DNA of 64,000 nt from Limnohabitans sp. Rim8 (GCA_945901045.1 CAMDKK010000003.1:1-64000), one strand, 5' to 3'; shown: positions 25,567-35,188, counted from the first letter of the stretch. Notes: a model not told the origin generated them from the letters alone. Numbers and translations are program-made.

Positions 25567-26345
25567 AATCATTCCCACCGTATTTGTCAGTCTTTGAACC
25601 GCTATTCATGCTCTTTGCATTGCTATTGATGTGGTGGTTGGCCAGTCATGGCGAATGGGTTAATCGTGTTTTTTTACCTACGCCAGAAGCCACATGGCAA
25701 GCTTTGGTCGTTGGATTTCAAGGCGGGCAACGCAATGATGCTGCAGAGTTAGGACAGGCCACTCAATTGACGTGCCTGCGAATGATTTTGGGATGGGGCC
25801 TTGCCTCATTGATCGGAGTTGCCTTGGGCGTAATGATTGGTATGTCAGAGATCGCTCGCGCTTGGCTTGCGCCCACTCTTGAGTTTCTCAGACCTTTGCC
25901 TGCATCGGCTGTTTTGCCCTTGGCCATTTCAATTTTTGGACTGAGCGCTGGGATGGTTTTATTTGTTGTTGCATTTGGAGCGATGTGGCCCGTATTGCTT
26001 GCAACGGTTCAGGGCTTGGCCAATGTAGAGCCACGTTTGCGCGAAGTTGCTGCCAATTTACAAATGACACGTTGGTCATATGTTCAAAAAATTGGTCTGC
26101 CTTCAACGCTGCCCGATATTATTTCGGGTATGCGCTTGTCCCTGACGATCTCTTTGATTCTTGCGGTAGTGGGAGAGATGATTGCTTCTCAAGCAGGCCT
26201 GGGGCAAGCGATTCTTTTGGCCGCGCGTTCATTTCGAGCCAGTGAACTTTTTGCTGGTATTGTTTTATTGGGCTTGATTGGCTTTGTAAGCAACGCTTTG
26301 CTTGCATCGGTTGAGCTTCGTTTGTTGCGTTGGCAAAAAAATTAA
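25563..26345 (+). CDS. ABC transporter permease (SsuC-like), second
   Basis: Second permease of 260 residues with the same fold. Its EAA-type loop is VQGLANVEPRLREVAANLQMTRWSYVQKIGLPSTLPDIISGMRLS. It begins in an ATGA overlap with the first permease, showing translational coupling. Together they would form the membrane channel of the importer. The cyclase gene follows 15 bases later with its own AAGGAG ribosome site. Confidence 0.9.
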   Translation: MKSFPPYLSVFEPLFMLFALLLMWWLASHGEWVNRVFLPTPEATWQALVVGFQGGQRNDAAELGQATQLTCLRMILGWGLASLIGVALGVMIGMSEIARAWLAPTLEFLRPLPASAVLPLAISIFGLSAGMVLFVVAFGAMWPVLLATVQGLANVEPRLREVAANLQMTRWSYVQKIGLPSTLPDIISGMRLSLTISLILAVVGEMIASQAGLGQAILLAARSFRASELFAGIVLLGLIGFVSNALLASVELRLLRWQKN

Positions 26346-26360
26346 CTTGAAGGAGAAAAC

Positions 26361-27167
26361 ATGGCTAGAAAATTTGTTGATTTGTCTATTTTTTTAGAAA
26401 ACGATGTATTGAGCGACCCGCCCGCCTTTGCGCCTAAGATTGAATACTTCACGCACGAAAATACATATGAACAAATTGAGCCATTTTTTCCAGGACTCAA
26501 AAAAGGAGATTTGCCCGACGGGGAGGGATGGGCAGTTGAGATGGTTCATCTGTCCACTCACAATGGCACACATTTAGACGCACCGTACCATTTTCATTCG
26601 ACAATGGACAATGCATTGGGTGAAAAAAAACCAGCCATTGCAATTCACGATGTGCCTCTGGAGTGGTGTTTTCAGCCTGCAGTGAAATTTGATTTCCGAC
26701 ATATGGCAGACGGTTATGTGGTCACAGCAAACGATGTGGAATCAGAACTCAAACGCATTGGACACACACTCACACCATTAGAAATTGTTGTGATCAATAC
26801 ACGCGCAGGATCTCGCTATGGTCATTCAGATTATGTGTCATCGGGGTGCGGCATGGGCTATGAGGCCACCATGTATTTGTTAGAGCGTGGTGTCAGGCTC
26901 ACTGGAACCGACGGCTGGAGTTGGGATGCCCCTTTTGTGCATACTGCTAAAAAATATGGCGAATCCAAAGATGCTTCGCTTATTTGGGAAGGACACAAGG
27001 CAGGGCGTGATATCGGTTACTGCCATATCGAAAAATTGCACAATCTTGAGGTGTTGCCGCCCAGTGGTTTTTACATCAGTTGTTTTCCACACAAAATCCG
27101 CGGTGCATCGGCTGGCTGGACTCGTGCAGTTGCTATTTTTGACGATGCATTGATGGCATTGCCTTAA
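26361..27167 (+). CDS. Cyclase family protein (kynurenine formamidase / isatin hydrolase-like)
   Basis: Metal-dependent hydrolase of 268 residues of the putative-cyclase family (PF04199). The signature H-x-G-T-H-x-D-x-P-x-H is intact as HNGTHLDAPYHF, and later motifs are VVINTRAGSRYG and GVRLTGTDGWSWDAPF. Family members hydrolyse formyl-kynurenine, isatin and related cyclic or formylated amides. As the last gene of the ABC-importer operon it probably opens the imported compound, but the substrate cannot be read from the sequence. The protein is longer than KynB (about 210 residues), fitting the isatin-hydrolase-like branch. Confidence 0.88.
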   Translation: MARKFVDLSIFLENDVLSDPPAFAPKIEYFTHENTYEQIEPFFPGLKKGDLPDGEGWAVEMVHLSTHNGTHLDAPYHFHSTMDNALGEKKPAIAIHDVPLEWCFQPAVKFDFRHMADGYVVTANDVESELKRIGHTLTPLEIVVINTRAGSRYGHSDYVSSGCGMGYEATMYLLERGVRLTGTDGWSWDAPFVHTAKKYGESKDASLIWEGHKAGRDIGYCHIEKLHNLEVLPPSGFYISCFPHKIRGASAGWTRAVAIFDDALMALP

Positions 27168-27299
27168 TTCAAGAGGACTTGGAGTCTGCTCATCTTGTAA
27201 CGACCGCTTGAAGTCATGCTCAGCTGCGTGCGTTGGTAAGTAACCTAACCGCTGAGCCAGGACCGTGCGGTTGATGAGCGCGGCGACACAAGTTGGGTT

Positions 27300-28265
27300 T
27301 TATTCCGCCTTGATGTTGGCGTCCTTGATGATCTTGCCCCACTTGGCATGGTCGCTCTTGATTTTCTCGACGGTCTGTGCGGGCGTCAGGAACTCCGCAT
27401 CGCAACCCAACTGCTTGTACTGCTCCTGCAGGTTTTTGTCCTCGCCCACCTTGAGCAGCGCCTGGGAAAGCCGCGCCACGACCTCAGGCGCCATGCCGGT
27501 CGGTCCCATCAGCTCGAACCAGCCGGTGGAATCAAAACCCTTGAAGCCGAGCTCTTCCATGGTCGGCACATCGGGAAAGGCGCCTGAACGCTTTGGCGAA
27601 GTGACCGCCAGAGCACGAACCTTGCCGGACTTGTAGGGACCTACCGCCGCCGTGAGTGAGGAAAATAGCATCGGCACCTGGTTGCCCATCAGATCGGTCA
27701 TTGCCGGCGCGCCGCCTTTGTACGGAATGTGCAGCAGGTTCACGCTGGCAAAACTCTTTAAGAGCTCTCCGGAAAAGTGGTGTGGCCCGGCAACGCCCGA
27801 GGTGCCGTAGCTCCATTTTTCAGGTTCCTTTTTTGCCGCTGCCACAACGTCGGCAACGCTTTTGAATGGCGAGGAAGGGTGTACCACCAGGACGCTACCG
27901 GTGCTGCAAACATGGCCGATGTGGGTGAATGAGTTGAGGTGGTGATACCCCACTTTGGTCAGGTGTGGCGCGGTGGTGAAGGGCCCACCATCGGCAAAGT
28001 AAAGTGTGTAACCGTCCGGTGGCACCTTGCTGATAAACTCCGCCGCCAAGCCGCCGGCGGTGCCCGGCTTGGGTTCGACGATGATGGCTTGCCCCAGCAG
28101 CGGCTCGAGCAAACGCATGAGCGGGCGAGCGGCAGCGTCAGCCGCGCCGCCTGCGGTGTAGCCCAGCACCACGCGGATGGGTTTATTGGGGTAGCCCTGG
28201 GCTTGGGCCTGTGGGGCCCACATCGCGGCAAGGGCCAGCGCAATAGCGGTTATTCGCTTGAACAT
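27300..28265 (-). CDS. Bug/TctC-type tripartite tricarboxylate-family receptor
   Basis: Periplasmic solute receptor of 321 residues with a Sec signal peptide (MFKRITAIALALAAMWAPQAQAQ) and the Bug hallmark YPNKPIRVVLGYTAGGAADAAARPL. Further family motifs are YGTSGVAGPHHFSGEL, IPYKGGAPAMTDLMGNQVPMLF and FPDVPTMEELGFKGFD. Bug receptors bind organic acids, amides or amino acids; most act without a dedicated TctAB permease next door, as here. It lies downstream of, and in the same direction as, two oxidoreductase genes. This block is clearly GC-richer than the ABC operon before it. The 130 bases between it and the cyclase gene show nothing recognisable. Confidence 0.92.
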   Translation of the reverse strand: MFKRITAIALALAAMWAPQAQAQGYPNKPIRVVLGYTAGGAADAAARPLMRLLEPLLGQAIIVEPKPGTAGGLAAEFISKVPPDGYTLYFADGGPFTTAPHLTKVGYHHLNSFTHIGHVCSTGSVLVVHPSSPFKSVADVVAAAKKEPEKWSYGTSGVAGPHHFSGELLKSFASVNLLHIPYKGGAPAMTDLMGNQVPMLFSSLTAAVGPYKSGKVRALAVTSPKRSGAFPDVPTMEELGFKGFDSTGWFELMGPTGMAPEVVARLSQALLKVGEDKNLQEQYKQLGCDAEFLTPAQTVEKIKSDHAKWGKIIKDANIKAE

Positions 28266-28358
28266 CGTGTGTCTCCGAATGGATTGAGGGATAAAAAATT
28301 TTCGCGCATGAATGAATTAAGTCACTGATTTTGGAGCAGCAATAGCCCAGAGCTGTGA

Positions 28359-29333
28359 TCAGTCGACACTCACCACCAACTTGCCAAGGTGTTGATTGCT
28401 TTGCATGCACAGTTGCGCGGCCGGCAGGTCGTCGAGCGCGAACACCTGGTCGACCAGCGGCGTCACGCGGCCATCCGCCACCATGGGCAGCAGGTGGCGT
28501 TCCAGCGCCTGGGCAGCGGCGATGCGGTGGGACATATCGCGCATCTTGTTGGACACGCCGAACAGCTGCAGCCGCTTACTGTGCAGCGCGCCAAGGTCCA
28601 TGCGCGCTTCGATCTGGCCGTCGACATAGCCCACAGTGGCCAGCCGTGCCTGGAAACCCATCGCATCAACGCACGCGGCAAAGACGCTGCCGCCAACGTT
28701 GTTCACCACCAGGTCCACGCCTTGGTTATGGGTGGCCTGCATGACGGCTGGGACGAAGTCGGGTGCGCGTGTGTGCAACCCGACATCGAGGCCCAGTGCC
28801 TTCAGTCGCTCGAGTTTTTCCAATGAGCCTGAGGTACCGATCACCCGCGCACCCAGGGCCTTTCCTACCTGCAGCGCCGTCACGCCAACGCCCGACGAGA
28901 TGCCGGCCACCAGCATCCATTCGCCTGCAGCCAGCCGGCCCTGCGCCATCACGGCTTCGTAAACGGTGAGGAACACCACAGTCGTCGCGGCCGCCTGCTC
29001 CCAAGTAAGGCGCGCGGGGGCCGCGAACACTTCATCAGCCACCATGCAGCCGTGTTCGGCGAAAGCGCCTTCGCAGCGGCCCATCACGCGGTCACCCAAC
29101 TTCCAGCGCGTGACGCCTGCGCCCAGCGCAGTCACTTCGCCCGCAGCCTCGAAACCCGCAGGTCGTGCCGCCGCCGCTGTGTGCAGGCCGTGGCCAGCGA
29201 TGAACTCGCCGCGGTTGAGCGCCGCGGCGCGGATGCGAATGCCCACCTGCCCGGGCCCCGGTTGAGGAATGGGTACCTCGCGAAGTTCCAGAGCCATGGC
29301 ATTGTCGGCCGTTCGGATCCACCATGATTTCAT
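28359..29333 (-). CDS. Zinc-type alcohol dehydrogenase-like (MDR) oxidoreductase, first
   Basis: Medium-chain dehydrogenase/reductase of 324 residues. The N-terminal GroES-like domain reads REVPIPQPGPGQVGIRIRAAALNRGEFIAGHG. The nucleotide-binding motif is VAGISSGVGVTALQVGKALGARVIGTSGS. It lacks the catalytic zinc ligand pattern (GHE with Cys) of true alcohol dehydrogenases, so it belongs with quinone oxidoreductase or enoyl reductase-like members. An AGGAG ribosome site fits the ATG at 29333. A second MDR gene lies 16 bases upstream. Natural substrate unknown. Confidence 0.88.
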   Translation of the reverse strand: MKSWWIRTADNAMALELREVPIPQPGPGQVGIRIRAAALNRGEFIAGHGLHTAAAARPAGFEAAGEVTALGAGVTRWKLGDRVMGRCEGAFAEHGCMVADEVFAAPARLTWEQAAATTVVFLTVYEAVMAQGRLAAGEWMLVAGISSGVGVTALQVGKALGARVIGTSGSLEKLERLKALGLDVGLHTRAPDFVPAVMQATHNQGVDLVVNNVGGSVFAACVDAMGFQARLATVGYVDGQIEARMDLGALHSKRLQLFGVSNKMRDMSHRIAAAQALERHLLPMVADGRVTPLVDQVFALDDLPAAQLCMQSNQHLGKLVVSVD

Positions 29334-29349
29334 TTTGCTGCTCCTAAAA

Positions 29350-30324
29350 TCAATTGACCATCACCAATTTGCCCTTGACGTTGCGCGAGCCCATGTGGGC
29401 GTAGGCCGCTTTGAGGTCTTTCATGGGCATGGTGGAGTCGATCACGGGTTTGATCTTGCCTTGGGCGTACCACTGCGCCAGCTCGTCCATCATGGCGGCA
29501 TTGGCTTGAGGTTCACGTCGTGAATAATCGCCCCAGAACACGCCCACAATCGAAGCGCCTTTGAGCAGCGCCAGGTTAAATGGCAAGGCAGGAATCGGTC
29601 CGGATGCAAAGCCCACCACCAGGTATCGGCCCCGCCAAGCGATGGAGCGAAATGCCGGTTCTGCAAAATCACCGCCGACCGGGTCGTAAATCACATCCGG
29701 GCCTTTGCCATCGGTCAGTGTTTTGATGGCTTCACGTAAATTCTCACGGCTGTAGTTGATGGTGGCATCGGCCCCAATGGACGTGCACAACGCGCACTTT
29801 TCATCGGTTGAGGCGGCGGCGATGACGCGCGCACCTGCGGCCTTGGCGACCTGGATGGCCGAGGTCCCGACACCGCCGGCAGCGCCCAGAACCAGCACGG
29901 TTTCGCCGGCTTTGAGCTGGGCTCGGTCGATCAATGCATGGTGAGACGTGGCATAAATCATGATGAAAGCGGCAGCATCCACGGCTGGAAAACCTGCAGG
30001 CAAGGGCATGCAGAGTTTGGCGGGCGCGATGGTGTGGGTGCCAAAGCCGCCCGTGCCAGACAGGCAAGCCACGGCCTGACCCACTTGCAAATGCGTCACG
30101 CCTTCGCCTAGGGCGCGGATGATGCCGGCATATTCAGAGCCGGGCACAAAGGGCAACTCGGGTTTCATTTGGTACTTGTTTTGAACAATCAGCAGGTCCG
30201 GAAAGTTCAGACTTGCGGCCTGGATCTCAATCAAGACTTCGCCTTTTTGGGGCGCGGGGGTGGGGATTTCTTTCCAAGTCAGGGCGTCAACGCCCACGGG
30301 GTTTTCACAAAGCCAAGCGTGCAC
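29350..30324 (-). CDS. NADPH:quinone oxidoreductase-like (MDR) enzyme, second
   Basis: MDR-family enzyme of 324 residues, the same length as its neighbour. The N-terminus reads KEIPTPAPQKGEVLIEIQAASLNFPDLLIVQNKYQ and the nucleotide site VLGAAGGVGTSAIQVAKAAGARVIAAAS. This is the zinc-independent quinone-oxidoreductase type, with the conserved VPGSEYAG and PVGGDFAEPAFRSIAWRGRYLVVGFASG. It likely heads the unit oxidoreductase-oxidoreductase-Bug receptor and is divergent from surE. The two enzymes are clearly different proteins, not a recent duplication. Confidence 0.9.
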   Translation of the reverse strand: MHAWLCENPVGVDALTWKEIPTPAPQKGEVLIEIQAASLNFPDLLIVQNKYQMKPELPFVPGSEYAGIIRALGEGVTHLQVGQAVACLSGTGGFGTHTIAPAKLCMPLPAGFPAVDAAAFIMIYATSHHALIDRAQLKAGETVLVLGAAGGVGTSAIQVAKAAGARVIAAASTDEKCALCTSIGADATINYSRENLREAIKTLTDGKGPDVIYDPVGGDFAEPAFRSIAWRGRYLVVGFASGPIPALPFNLALLKGASIVGVFWGDYSRREPQANAAMMDELAQWYAQGKIKPVIDSTMPMKDLKAAYAHMGSRNVKGKLVMVN

Positions 30325-30447
30325 AGAATTCTCCTCAAATAAAAAGCAAATCTAACGTTCGATGGCGCTTTGCCTTGTCCCATCAGCGACCAAGTGCAAG
30401 TGAGGGCGGCTCGCCCTCTACAATCGGGGATTAACCCAAAATTCACC

Positions 30448-31230
30448 ATGAAAATCTTGATTTCCAACGACGACGGGTACCGCGCCGAAGGCCTTGTGGC
30501 TCTGTATGAGGCGCTCAAAACCGTGGCCGAAGTCGAGGTGGTTGCGCCAGAGCACAACAACAGTGCCAAGTCCAACGCCTTGACACTCAATTCCCCCTTG
30601 TATGTGCACCGTGCAGACAACGGTTTTCGTTTCGTCAACGGCACGCCCGCCGACTGTGTGCACATCGCGTTAACAGGTTTGCTGGGCTACAGGCCTGACT
30701 TGGTCGTTTCGGGTATCAACAACGGCGCCAACATGGGCGATGACACCTTGTATTCGGGTACAGTGGGCGCGGCCATGGAGGGGTATTTGTTTGGCATTCC
30801 GGCGATAGCGTTCTCGCAAACTGAAAAGGGTTGGAAGCACCTCGATGCGGCGGCCCAAAAGGCGCGCGAGATGGTGCTGCAGCTGCAATCGCAAGCCATG
30901 ATTGCGCAGCAACCGTGGTTGCTCAATGTCAATATTCCCAACGTGGAATTCGATCGCATTTTGCCGGTCAAATTGTGTCGGCTTGGGCGCCGCCATGCCG
31001 CAGAAAAAGTGATCACCCAAGTCAGCCCACGTGGTGAGACCATGTATTGGATTGGCAGCGCAGGTGAGGCCCTGGACGACGGCGAGGGCACCGACTTTCA
31101 TGCCGCCCGTCAGGGCCACATGACGGTCACGCCCTTGAAGGTGGACTTGACGGACCATGACAGCCTGGGCGCTTGGGGGCATTCGTTTGCAAACAGGGTC
31201 CAGTCACCGCACGTCATGGGAAATTCATGA
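30448..31230 (+). CDS. surE: 5'/3'-nucleotidase SurE
   Basis: Metal-dependent nucleoside monophosphate phosphatase of 260 residues. Catalytic motifs are ILISNDDGYRAEGL at the N-terminus (metal-binding DD) and VVSGINNGANMGDDTLYSGTVGAAMEG in the middle. SurE hydrolyses nucleoside monophosphates and short polyphosphates and helps stationary-phase survival. The ATG at 30448 gives the correct N-terminus MKILISNDDG; an upstream frame start is spurious. Its stop overlaps the pcm start, as in many proteobacteria. Confidence 0.96.
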   Translation: MKILISNDDGYRAEGLVALYEALKTVAEVEVVAPEHNNSAKSNALTLNSPLYVHRADNGFRFVNGTPADCVHIALTGLLGYRPDLVVSGINNGANMGDDTLYSGTVGAAMEGYLFGIPAIAFSQTEKGWKHLDAAAQKAREMVLQLQSQAMIAQQPWLLNVNIPNVEFDRILPVKLCRLGRRHAAEKVITQVSPRGETMYWIGSAGEALDDGEGTDFHAARQGHMTVTPLKVDLTDHDSLGAWGHSFANRVQSPHVMGNS

Positions 31231-31997
31231 CACAGCGAAAGGCGTTTCCCATCCAGTTGGACAGTTTGTCCAGCAATCAGCCCAAAGCCAAAGCTCCCGT
31301 CTCTGCGCAGAGGCCTTTGCCTGTGACTGCGGTGCCACGGCCAGTCGGAGTGGGGCTTGATTCATTGGCCATGCGCAATCGGATGGTTCAAAAACTGGCT
31401 GCCAGCGGTATACAAGACGCGCATGTTTTGAAAGCCATGGGCGCGGTTGAGCGTCACCAGTTTGTAGAAACCGGCTTGGTGAATCAGGCTTATGAGGACA
31501 CCAGCTTGCCGATTGGCTTGGGGCAAACCATCTCCAAGCCCAATGTGGTGGCGCGGATGATTGAATTGCTGCGCAATGGGTCGGCGGGTCCCTTAGGCCG
31601 CGTGCTCGAAGTGGGCACGGGCTGTGGCTACCAAGCTGCCGTTCTTAGCCATATTGCCACCGAGGTTTACAGCATCGAGCGCTTGAAAGGCCTGCACGAA
31701 AAAGCGCGTGACAATTTGCGCAGCTTCCGTTTGCGGAACCTGCATTTGTTGTTTGGCGATGGCATGGCGGGTTTTGCCAAAGGCGCTCCTTATGCCGCGA
31801 TCATTGCGGCGGCGGGTGGCGACAGCATTCCACAGGCTTGGCTTGACCAATTGGCCTTGGGCGGACGTTTGGTGGCACCCATCGTCACGATGACCGGGCA
31901 TCAAGCCTTGGTGGTTGTAGACAAAACGGCGCAAGGGTTTACACAGCAGGTGTTGGAGGCGGTTCACTTTGTTCCTCTAAAATCGGGCATCTCCTGA
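31227..31997 (+). CDS. pcm: Protein-L-isoaspartate O-methyltransferase
   Basis: AdoMet-dependent methyltransferase of about 256 residues that repairs isoaspartyl sites in damaged proteins. The AdoMet site VLEVGTGCGYQAAVLSHIA is present, preceded by QTISKPNVVARMIELL, the family's motif around the active site. About 40 extra residues at the N-terminus (Ser/Pro-rich) make it longer than the Escherichia coli enzyme of 208, as is usual in Burkholderiales. It begins in an ATGA overlap with surE and is followed ten bases later by nlpD. Confidence 0.95.
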   Translation: MTQRKAFPIQLDSLSSNQPKAKAPVSAQRPLPVTAVPRPVGVGLDSLAMRNRMVQKLAASGIQDAHVLKAMGAVERHQFVETGLVNQAYEDTSLPIGLGQTISKPNVVARMIELLRNGSAGPLGRVLEVGTGCGYQAAVLSHIATEVYSIERLKGLHEKARDNLRSFRLRNLHLLFGDGMAGFAKGAPYAAIIAAAGGDSIPQAWLDQLALGGRLVAPIVTMTGHQALVVVDKTAQGFTQQVLEAVHFVPLKSGIS

Positions 31998-32007
31998 GGG
32001 AATAGGA

Positions 32008-32916
32008 ATGACTTTGAATTCTCTTCAACGACGCTTTAACGTCCTCGCTTTGACCACTTTGTTGTTGTTGGTGGTGGGCTGTTCTTCCAAGCCCCGTGCC
32101 TTGGCGCCTGTAGAAGATCGCTCGGCGGGAAGCGCTGTGCCGAACGCTGTGCCTGCTGGTCCGTCTGCTGGACCTGCTGCCGCATCCAAACCGCCAAATC
32201 CAGAGCCTGAAAAAATCTTACCCGGCGCAGAAAACGCGGGCAAGCCTGGCTATTACACCATTCGGCAAGGCGATACATTGACCCGCATTGGTTTGGACAA
32301 CGGCCAAGCTTGGCGCGACTTGGCCAAATGGAATAACCTGGAAAATCCCAATCTGATTGAAACAGGTCAGGTGATTCGCATTGCACCACCCGGCGCGGCA
32401 GCGGATTCCGCGGGTGTAGTGGTGAGGCCTGTTGTGAATTCAGGCGTAACGGATGTCAAGGCGTCTGCGGCCTTGCCTGGAGCCTCTGCTGCTGCTGCCG
32501 CACCAGCGTCGGCATCACCTGCAGCACCCGTGCTGCCAGTCGATGAGGGCTTTGGCTTCATGTGGCCTGCCAGCGGACTCCTGTTAACCGGTTTTGACGA
32601 AGCCAAAAACAAAGGCTTGGACATTGGTGGCAAAGCCGGTGATCCCGTGGTGGCTGCAGCTGACGGTCAAGTGGTCTACGCCGGTGCTGGTTTGCGAGGG
32701 TATGGCAATTTGCTGATCTTGAAACACAACAATATTTATTTGACGGCTTATGCCCACAACCAAGCCTTGTTGGTCAAAGAAGACCAGAAGGTCAAGAAGG
32801 GGCAAAAAATTGCCGAGATGGGCAGTTCTGACAGCCCCAACGGGGTCAAGTTGCATTTTGAGATCCGCCGCCAGGGCAAGCCTGTCGATCCGGCCAAACT
32901 GTTGCCTGCTCGCTGA
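32008..32916 (+). CDS. nlpD: NlpD-like lipoprotein with LysM and M23 (LytM) domains
   Basis: Outer-membrane lipoprotein of 302 residues. The signal peptide ends LLLVVGC, giving a lipid-bearing cysteine. A Pro/Ala-rich linker is followed by a LysM domain (YYTIRQGDTLTRIGLDNG) and a C-terminal M23 peptidase fold (KNKGLDIGGKAGDPVVAAADGQVVYAG ... LHFEIRRQGKPVDPAKLL). The first zinc histidine of active M23 peptidases is absent, as in E. coli NlpD, which activates the amidase AmiC rather than cutting peptidoglycan itself. It follows pcm, its usual partner; rpoS, normally next, is not here. Confidence 0.93.
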   Translation: MTLNSLQRRFNVLALTTLLLLVVGCSSKPRALAPVEDRSAGSAVPNAVPAGPSAGPAAASKPPNPEPEKILPGAENAGKPGYYTIRQGDTLTRIGLDNGQAWRDLAKWNNLENPNLIETGQVIRIAPPGAAADSAGVVVRPVVNSGVTDVKASAALPGASAAAAAPASASPAAPVLPVDEGFGFMWPASGLLLTGFDEAKNKGLDIGGKAGDPVVAAADGQVVYAGAGLRGYGNLLILKHNNIYLTAYAHNQALLVKEDQKVKKGQKIAEMGSSDSPNGVKLHFEIRRQGKPVDPAKLLPAR

Positions 32917-32930
32917 GCGCAAAGCCGCTT

Positions 32931-33716
32931 ATGGTTTGGCCTGTGTTGGTGTTTGACATCGAAACCATTCCGGACATCGATGGCCTGCGTTTACTGAATC
33001 CTGAGGGCCATGCCCTGACCGATGATCAAGTCCACGCAGCTTGGTTGCAAGAGCGTCAGGCCAAAGGGCAGAGTGATTTTCTGCCTTTGTACCTGCAGCG
33101 TGTGCTGGTGATCAGTTGTGTATTCAGAAATTCCGAAGGCTTACGGATCCATTCATTCACGGACCGTGATGGTGCGAGTGAAGGCAAGATCGTTCAGACT
33201 TTTTACAACGCTATTGAAAAGCACACGCCCCAATTGGTCAGCTGGAACGGCAGTGGATTTGACTTGCCTGTGTTGCATTACCGCGGATTGCGACACGGTG
33301 TGGTGGCTGACAAATACTGGGACATGGGTGACGACGATCGGGAGTTCAAATGGAACAACTACATTGCCCGCTACCACCAGCGTCATTTGGATTTGATGGA
33401 CTTGCTGGCCATGTACATCCCCAAAAACAATGCCCCGCTGGACGCCATGGCCAAGCTGTGCGGCTTTCCGGGCAAGCTGGGCATGGACGGCTCGCAAGTG
33501 TATGCACAGTACCTTGACGGCCAAACAAATGACATCCAGAACTATTGCGAGACGGATGTAATGAATACCTATTTAATGTACTGCCGCTATCAAAAAATGC
33601 GCGGTGGCTTCACAGAAAAAGAATACGAATCCGAAATTGAGTTTGTTCAGTCCACGCTGGGTGAATTGACGCCCCATGCGCTGCATTGGCAAGAGTACCT
33701 GGCTGCCTGGCGCTGA
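32931..33716 (+). CDS. PolB-related 3'-5' exonuclease
   Basis: Predicted DNA/RNA 3'-5' exonuclease of 261 residues (PF10108 type). DEDDy-type catalytic residues are visible: DIE in [13 protein letters not shown], Asp in [15 protein letters not shown], and [13 protein letters not shown] near the C-terminus. The N-terminal domain and the fold match the proofreading domain of family B DNA polymerases, without a polymerase. It lies 14 bases after nlpD and 14 before rlmD in the same direction, so it is probably cotranscribed with them. Its cellular role is not established; a role in nucleic acid repair or RNA processing is inferred. Confidence 0.92.
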   Translation: MVWPVLVFDIETIPDIDGLRLLNPEGHALTDDQVHAAWLQERQAKGQSDFLPLYLQRVLVISCVFRNSEGLRIHSFTDRDGASEGKIVQTFYNAIEKHTPQLVSWNGSGFDLPVLHYRGLRHGVVADKYWDMGDDDREFKWNNYIARYHQRHLDLMDLLAMYIPKNNAPLDAMAKLCGFPGKLGMDGSQVYAQYLDGQTNDIQNYCETDVMNTYLMYCRYQKMRGGFTEKEYESEIEFVQSTLGELTPHALHWQEYLAAWR

Positions 33717-33730
33717 GCACAACGGAACCT

Positions 33731-35188
33731 ATGACTTCCCAAAAAACAAAAGATCTGCAAAAAGCACAAGACCCTTCCGCCACCGCTTTGACAGCTATGG
33801 AATTGCCCGATGGCATGTTGCAACCCGGCCACTACCGCATTGACGCCATGGACATTGAAGCCCAAGGCATTGCCCGCAAGCCCGATGGCAAGGTGGTTTT
33901 CATCGAGGGTGCATTGCCCTTTGAGGTGGTGTCTGCACAAATTCACCGCTCCAAGAACAGCTTTGAAAAAGGCGTGGTGACCGACATTCACCAGGAGTCC
34001 TCGCAGCGTGTACGCCCGGGTTGCGTCCATTTCGGTTTGCACACTGGCGCCTGCGGTGGGTGCAAGATGCAGCATCTGGACGCCAGCGCGCAAGTGGCCA
34101 TCAAGCAACGCGTGCTCGAGGACAATCTGTGGCATTTGGGCAAAGTCAAACCCGAGTCCATGCTAAGGCCTGTGGAGGGCCCTGCCTGGGCTTACCGTTT
34201 TCGCGCCCGTCTGTCCGTGCGTTATGTGCACAAAAAAGGCGAGGTCTTGATCGGATTTCACGAGCGCAAAAGCCGCTATGTTGCGGACATCCAAAGCTGC
34301 CGCGTTTTGCCCAAGCATGTGAGCGAGATGCTCATGCCCTTGCGGGCCCTGATTTTCAGCATGGACGCCCGCGAGACGGTGCCGCAAATTGAGCTGGCCT
34401 GTGGTGACGATGTGACCGCCTTGGTGTTGCGTCATTTGGAGCCTTTGAGCGCTGGCGATGTGGTCAAGCTGCATGACTTTGCGGCGTTGCACAAGGTGCA
34501 GTGGTGGGTTCAAATCAAAGGCCCTGACACGGTCAAGTTGCTTGAAGAAGACGGCGACGAGTTGGCGTATGACTTGCCCGACTTTGGCATTCACATGCCG
34601 TACCGACCCACCGACTTCACCCAAGTCAACCCGTACATCAACCGTGTCTTGGTCGCACGCGCTTTGCGCCTGCTGGCGGTTGACAAAACCGAACGTGTGA
34701 TTGACTGGTTTTGTGGTTTGGGTAATTTCACTTTGCCTTTGGCCACCCAAGCTCGTGAGGTGCTGGGCGTCGAAGGCGCTGCGACTTTGGTCGAGCGCTC
34801 TGAAGAGAATCTGCGCCTTAACCAAGTTTCACGGCCCCAGGATCAAGCCTTGGCCCCCACGCAGTTTGTTGCCCGCAATTTGTTCGAGATGACTGCGGAC
34901 ATGTTGACTGCAGATGGTTACGCCGACAAATGGCTGATTGATCCGCCCAGAGAGGGTGCTTTCGCTTTGGTCAAGGCCATGGCGCAATTGCACGAAACCC
35001 CTGAGCTGCGTCAGGGCTGGCGGCCCCCGAAAAGAATTGTCTATGTGAGTTGCAACCCCGCTACGTTGGCTCGCGATGCGGGCTTACTGGTTCATTTTGC
35101 AGGCTACCGCTGCGTGAGTGCCGGCGTGGTGAACATGTTTGCTCACACCGCACACGTCGAAAGTATGGCGGTGTTTGAACTGGCTTAA
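33731..35188 (+). CDS. rlmD: 23S rRNA (uracil-1939-C5)-methyltransferase RlmD
   Basis: RNA m5U methyltransferase of about 485 residues. A TRAM domain comes first, then the [4Fe-4S] cysteine cluster with [12 protein letters not shown]. The AdoMet motif is [15 protein letters not shown], followed by DPPREGAF and the catalytic cysteine in [15 protein letters not shown]. It methylates U1939 of 23S rRNA. The ATG at 33731 follows the exonuclease stop. In Burkholderiales it commonly sits near nlpD, so its place here is expected. Confidence 0.95.
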   Translation: MTSQKTKDLQKAQDPSATALTAMELPDGMLQPGHYRIDAMDIEAQGIARKPDGKVVFIEGALPFEVVSAQIHRSKNSFEKGVVTDIHQESSQRVRPGCVHFGLHTGACGGCKMQHLDASAQVAIKQRVLEDNLWHLGKVKPESMLRPVEGPAWAYRFRARLSVRYVHKKGEVLIGFHERKSRYVADIQSCRVLPKHVSEMLMPLRALIFSMDARETVPQIELACGDDVTALVLRHLEPLSAGDVVKLHDFAALHKVQWWVQIKGPDTVKLLEEDGDELAYDLPDFGIHMPYRPTDFTQVNPYINRVLVARALRLLAVDKTERVIDWFCGLGNFTLPLATQAREVLGVEGAATLVERSEENLRLNQVSRPQDQALAPTQFVARNLFEMTADMLTADGYADKWLIDPPREGAFALVKAMAQLHETPELRQGWRPPKRIVYVSCNPATLARDAGLLVHFAGYRCVSAGVVNMFAHTAHVESMAVFELA

